NCBI RefSeq assembly: GCF_016862915.1
Contig: NZ_BONW01000046.1
Coordinates: forward strand, 1-64,000
Direction: 5' to 3'
Origin: Plantactinospora endophytica
Lineage (GTDB): Bacteria > Actinomycetota > Actinomycetes > Mycobacteriales > Micromonosporaceae
Length of the DNA stretch: 64,000 nucleotides
Part shown: positions 62,234 to 64,000 of the stretch, piece after piece
Layout: every line of letters starts with the position of its first letter
Numbering within the stretch: position 1 is the stretch's first letter
The notes under the pieces: generated by a model
The model's input: only the letters and a program-made list of their open reading frames with translations
The model's database searches: none
Told to the model about the DNA's origin: nothing
Made by a program: the position numbers and the translations under genes

Positions 62234-63760
62234 ATGCGGAAGATCAATCGCCGAATCTTCGTCCTAGGTGGACTCGGTGCCGTCGGTACGGCGGCGCTGC
62301 CACTCCAGAACGCCCTCGCCGCCACCCCCTACCCGTTCCGGCTGGGCGTCGCCTCCGGTGAACCAGCACCGGACAGCGTCGTACTGTGGACCCGACTCGC
62401 CCCGTCGCCGTTGAACGCGGACGGTCAGGGCGGAATGGCCAACGCGGACGTCACCGTCGAGTGGCAGGTCTCGACGAACGAGCGGTTCAGCTCGCTGGTC
62501 GCCTCCGGCTCGGTCGCCGCCCGCTACGCCGACGCGCACTCGGTGCACGTGGTCGCCGGTGGGCTCGCTCCGGACGCCGACTACTTCTACCGGTTCCGGG
62601 CCCAGGGGCACATCTCACCGGTCGGGCGTACCCGGACCGCACCGGCGGCCGGCAGCTTCGGCCGGGACCTGGTGATGACCTTCGCCTCCTGCGCGCACTA
62701 CGAGTCCGGCTACTACACGGCGTACCGGCGGATGGCCGAGGACAACCCGGGCCTCGTCCTGCACCTCGGCGACTACCTCTACGAGGACGCCACCAGCACC
62801 GGCTCGGTACGCGAGCACGCCGGCGCCGAGATCGTCTCGCTGGCCGACTACCGCCGCCGGTACGCCCAGTACAAGTCCGACCCGGACCTCCAGGCGGCGC
62901 ACGCGGCGGCGCCGTGGCTGCTGGTACCGGACGACCACGAGGTGGAGAACAACTACGCCGGTACGGTGCGGGAGAACAACACCCCGGCGCTGACCGCCGC
63001 ACAGTGGACGGCCCGGCGTACCGCCGCCTACCGCGCCTACTACGAGAACCTGCCGCTGCGGCCCAGCTCGGCGCCGTCCGGCAACAGCATCGGGCTGTAC
63101 CGGCGGATCCGCTGGGGCCAGCTCGCCACCTTCCACATGCTCGACACCCGGCAGTACCGCGACGACCAGGCGTGCGGGGACGGCCGCAAGGTCTGCGCCG
63201 ACGCCGACCTGGCCAGCCGTACGTTGACCGGCGCCGCCCAGGAAGCCTGGCTGCTCGACGGTCTCGGCCAGCAGCTCGGCACCTGGGACATCATGGGTCA
63301 GCAGGTCTTCTTCGCCCGGCAGCTCGACGCGGCCGGGGCGGCCAACATGGACTCCTGGGACGGCTACCGGGCCTCCCGGTCCCGCATCCAGCAGGGCTGG
63401 ACCCAGCGCGGCGTACGCAACCCGGTGGTGCTGACCGGCGACGTGCACCAGGCGTGGGCGAACGACCTCAAGGCCGACTACGCCAACCCGGGTTCGGCAA
63501 CGATCGGCACCGAACTGGTCTGCACCTCGATCTCGTCCGGCGGCAACGGCTCCGCCGACACGGCGATCCCGAACGGGAGCATCAACCCGCACATCAGGTT
63601 CTTCTCCAACCGGCGCGGCTACGTGCGTACCACCATCGGCCGTACCCAGCTCCGGGCCGACTTCCGGGCGGTGGCCAGCGTCACCGAGCACGGTGCCCCG
63701 GTCTCCACCGTCGGTTCGTTCGTCATCGCCGATGGCCGTCCCGGCCTGCAGACCGCCTGA
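62234..63760 (+). CDS. Tat-exported PhoD-family alkaline phosphatase
   Basis: 508 residues. Twin-arginine signal KINRRIFVLGGLGAVGTAAL, cleaved near ALAA. The N-terminal PhoD_N fold (FRLGVASGEPAPDSVVLWTRL) is followed by the metallophosphatase core with SCAHYESGYYTAYRRMAEDNPGLVLHLGDYLYED, VPDDHEVENNY, GQLATFHMLDTRQYRDDQ, MGQQVFFARQ and VLTGDVHQAWANDL. These supply the Ca/Fe ligands of PhoD enzymes. It releases phosphate from phosphomono- and diesters outside the cell. The 136-base upstream gap should hold its promoter; I could not find a clear PHO box. Confidence 0.94.
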   Translation: MRKINRRIFVLGGLGAVGTAALPLQNALAATPYPFRLGVASGEPAPDSVVLWTRLAPSPLNADGQGGMANADVTVEWQVSTNERFSSLVASGSVAARYADAHSVHVVAGGLAPDADYFYRFRAQGHISPVGRTRTAPAAGSFGRDLVMTFASCAHYESGYYTAYRRMAEDNPGLVLHLGDYLYEDATSTGSVREHAGAEIVSLADYRRRYAQYKSDPDLQAAHAAAPWLLVPDDHEVENNYAGTVRENNTPALTAAQWTARRTAAYRAYYENLPLRPSSAPSGNSIGLYRRIRWGQLATFHMLDTRQYRDDQACGDGRKVCADADLASRTLTGAAQEAWLLDGLGQQLGTWDIMGQQVFFARQLDAAGAANMDSWDGYRASRSRIQQGWTQRGVRNPVVLTGDVHQAWANDLKADYANPGSATIGTELVCTSISSGGNGSADTAIPNGSINPHIRFFSNRRGYVRTTIGRTQLRADFRAVASVTEHGAPVSTVGSFVIADGRPGLQTA

Positions 63761-63774
63761 CAAGGAGCGCCCGG

Positions 63775-64000
63775 ATGATCCCCGTCACCTCACTGCTGGT
63801 CAGCTCCCTGCTGGCAGTACCCGTACCGGCCGCGCCGACCCCCGCCGTCGGCCCGGCCACCCCGCCGCCGCCCGCCAGTACCGCGACCCCGGCCCCCACC
63901 ACCACCCCGGCCGTCCCGACGACGCCGACCCCGACCCGGGGCGGCACCGCGACGCCGACCGCACCGGCGACGCCGACCCGTACCCCGACCCCGGCCCGCA
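63775..64000 (+). CDS. Secreted Pro/Thr-rich protein (3' partial)
   Basis: ATG at 63775 has AAGGAG at the right distance, 14 bases after the phoD stop. The start MIPVTSLLVSSLLAVPVPAAP resembles a short signal sequence. The remaining visible residues are Pro/Thr/Ala-rich repeats of the TPTPT type, a linker or wall-spanning stalk. The frame is open to the window end. It is probably co-transcribed with phoD; the functional domain lies outside the window. Confidence 0.6.
   Translation, partial: MIPVTSLLVSSLLAVPVPAAPTPAVGPATPPPPASTATPAPTTTPAVPTTPTPTRGGTATPTAPATPTRTPTPAR

Overview
The window is very GC-rich DNA (roughly 70% or more) with strong third-position G/C, GTG/TTG starts, 4-base ATGA gene overlaps and many secreted CBM or ricin-lectin proteins. 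This points to an actinomycete, most likely of the Micromonosporaceae. The genus cannot be fixed from the sequence alone. I saw no insertion sequence, prophage, CRISPR array or rRNA.

Layout. 1-16.5 kb: the end of an LALTG-anchored wall protein; a secreted GH95 alpha-L-fucosidase; katG preceded by a collapsed furA remnant whose operator is intact; then, on the minus strand, a secreted membrane-anchored protein, a NicO-type Ni/Co transporter and a very large secreted metallophosphoesterase; a beta-propeller lipoprotein; a small conserved protein; a secreted cyclophilin. 16.6-22.4 kb: ABC exporter plus two-component system as one translationally coupled operon, an LtrA membrane protein, a higBA-type toxin-antitoxin pair and tRNA-Met. 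22.6-26.9 kb: FAD amine-oxidase-like protein coupled to an MMPL transporter, tRNA-Asn and a YtxH-like protein.

27-49.5 kb is the most interesting part. Two sugar-handling blocks flank an eight-gene minus-strand operon. The left block holds a TIM-barrel isomerase, a ThuA-DUF1080-CBM6-ricin protein and a PQQ-type sugar dehydrogenase-PKD-CBM6-ricin protein. The right block is a ROK repressor, a ribose-type ABC transporter and a Gfo/Idh/MocA dehydrogenase. The sugar-dehydrogenase promoter (about 33.7 kb) and the ROK operon promoter (about 49.5 kb) carry the same two operator boxes at almost the same spacing. I infer one ROK regulon, probably for oxidised (3-keto) sugars or glycosides. Between the blocks lies an ebo-type cluster: myo-inositol-3-phosphate synthase, UbiA prenyltransferase (EboC-like), TIM barrel, EboA, TatD hydrolase (EboB-like), EboE, EboF phosphodiesterase and a polyprenyl diphosphate synthase. 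The gene content suggests a prenylated cyclitol-derived product.

49.6-64 kb: a BrkB/YihY membrane protein, an ABC-2 exporter (ATPase and two permeases), a conserved protein, dnaG, a siderophore-interacting protein with an IdeR-type iron box over its start codon, a short KhtT-like regulatory subunit next to a CPA2 antiporter fused to a UBP-type zinc finger, an MFS exporter with an SDR, two small proteins, a Tat-exported PhoD phosphatase and the start of a Pro/Thr-rich secreted protein cut by the window edge.
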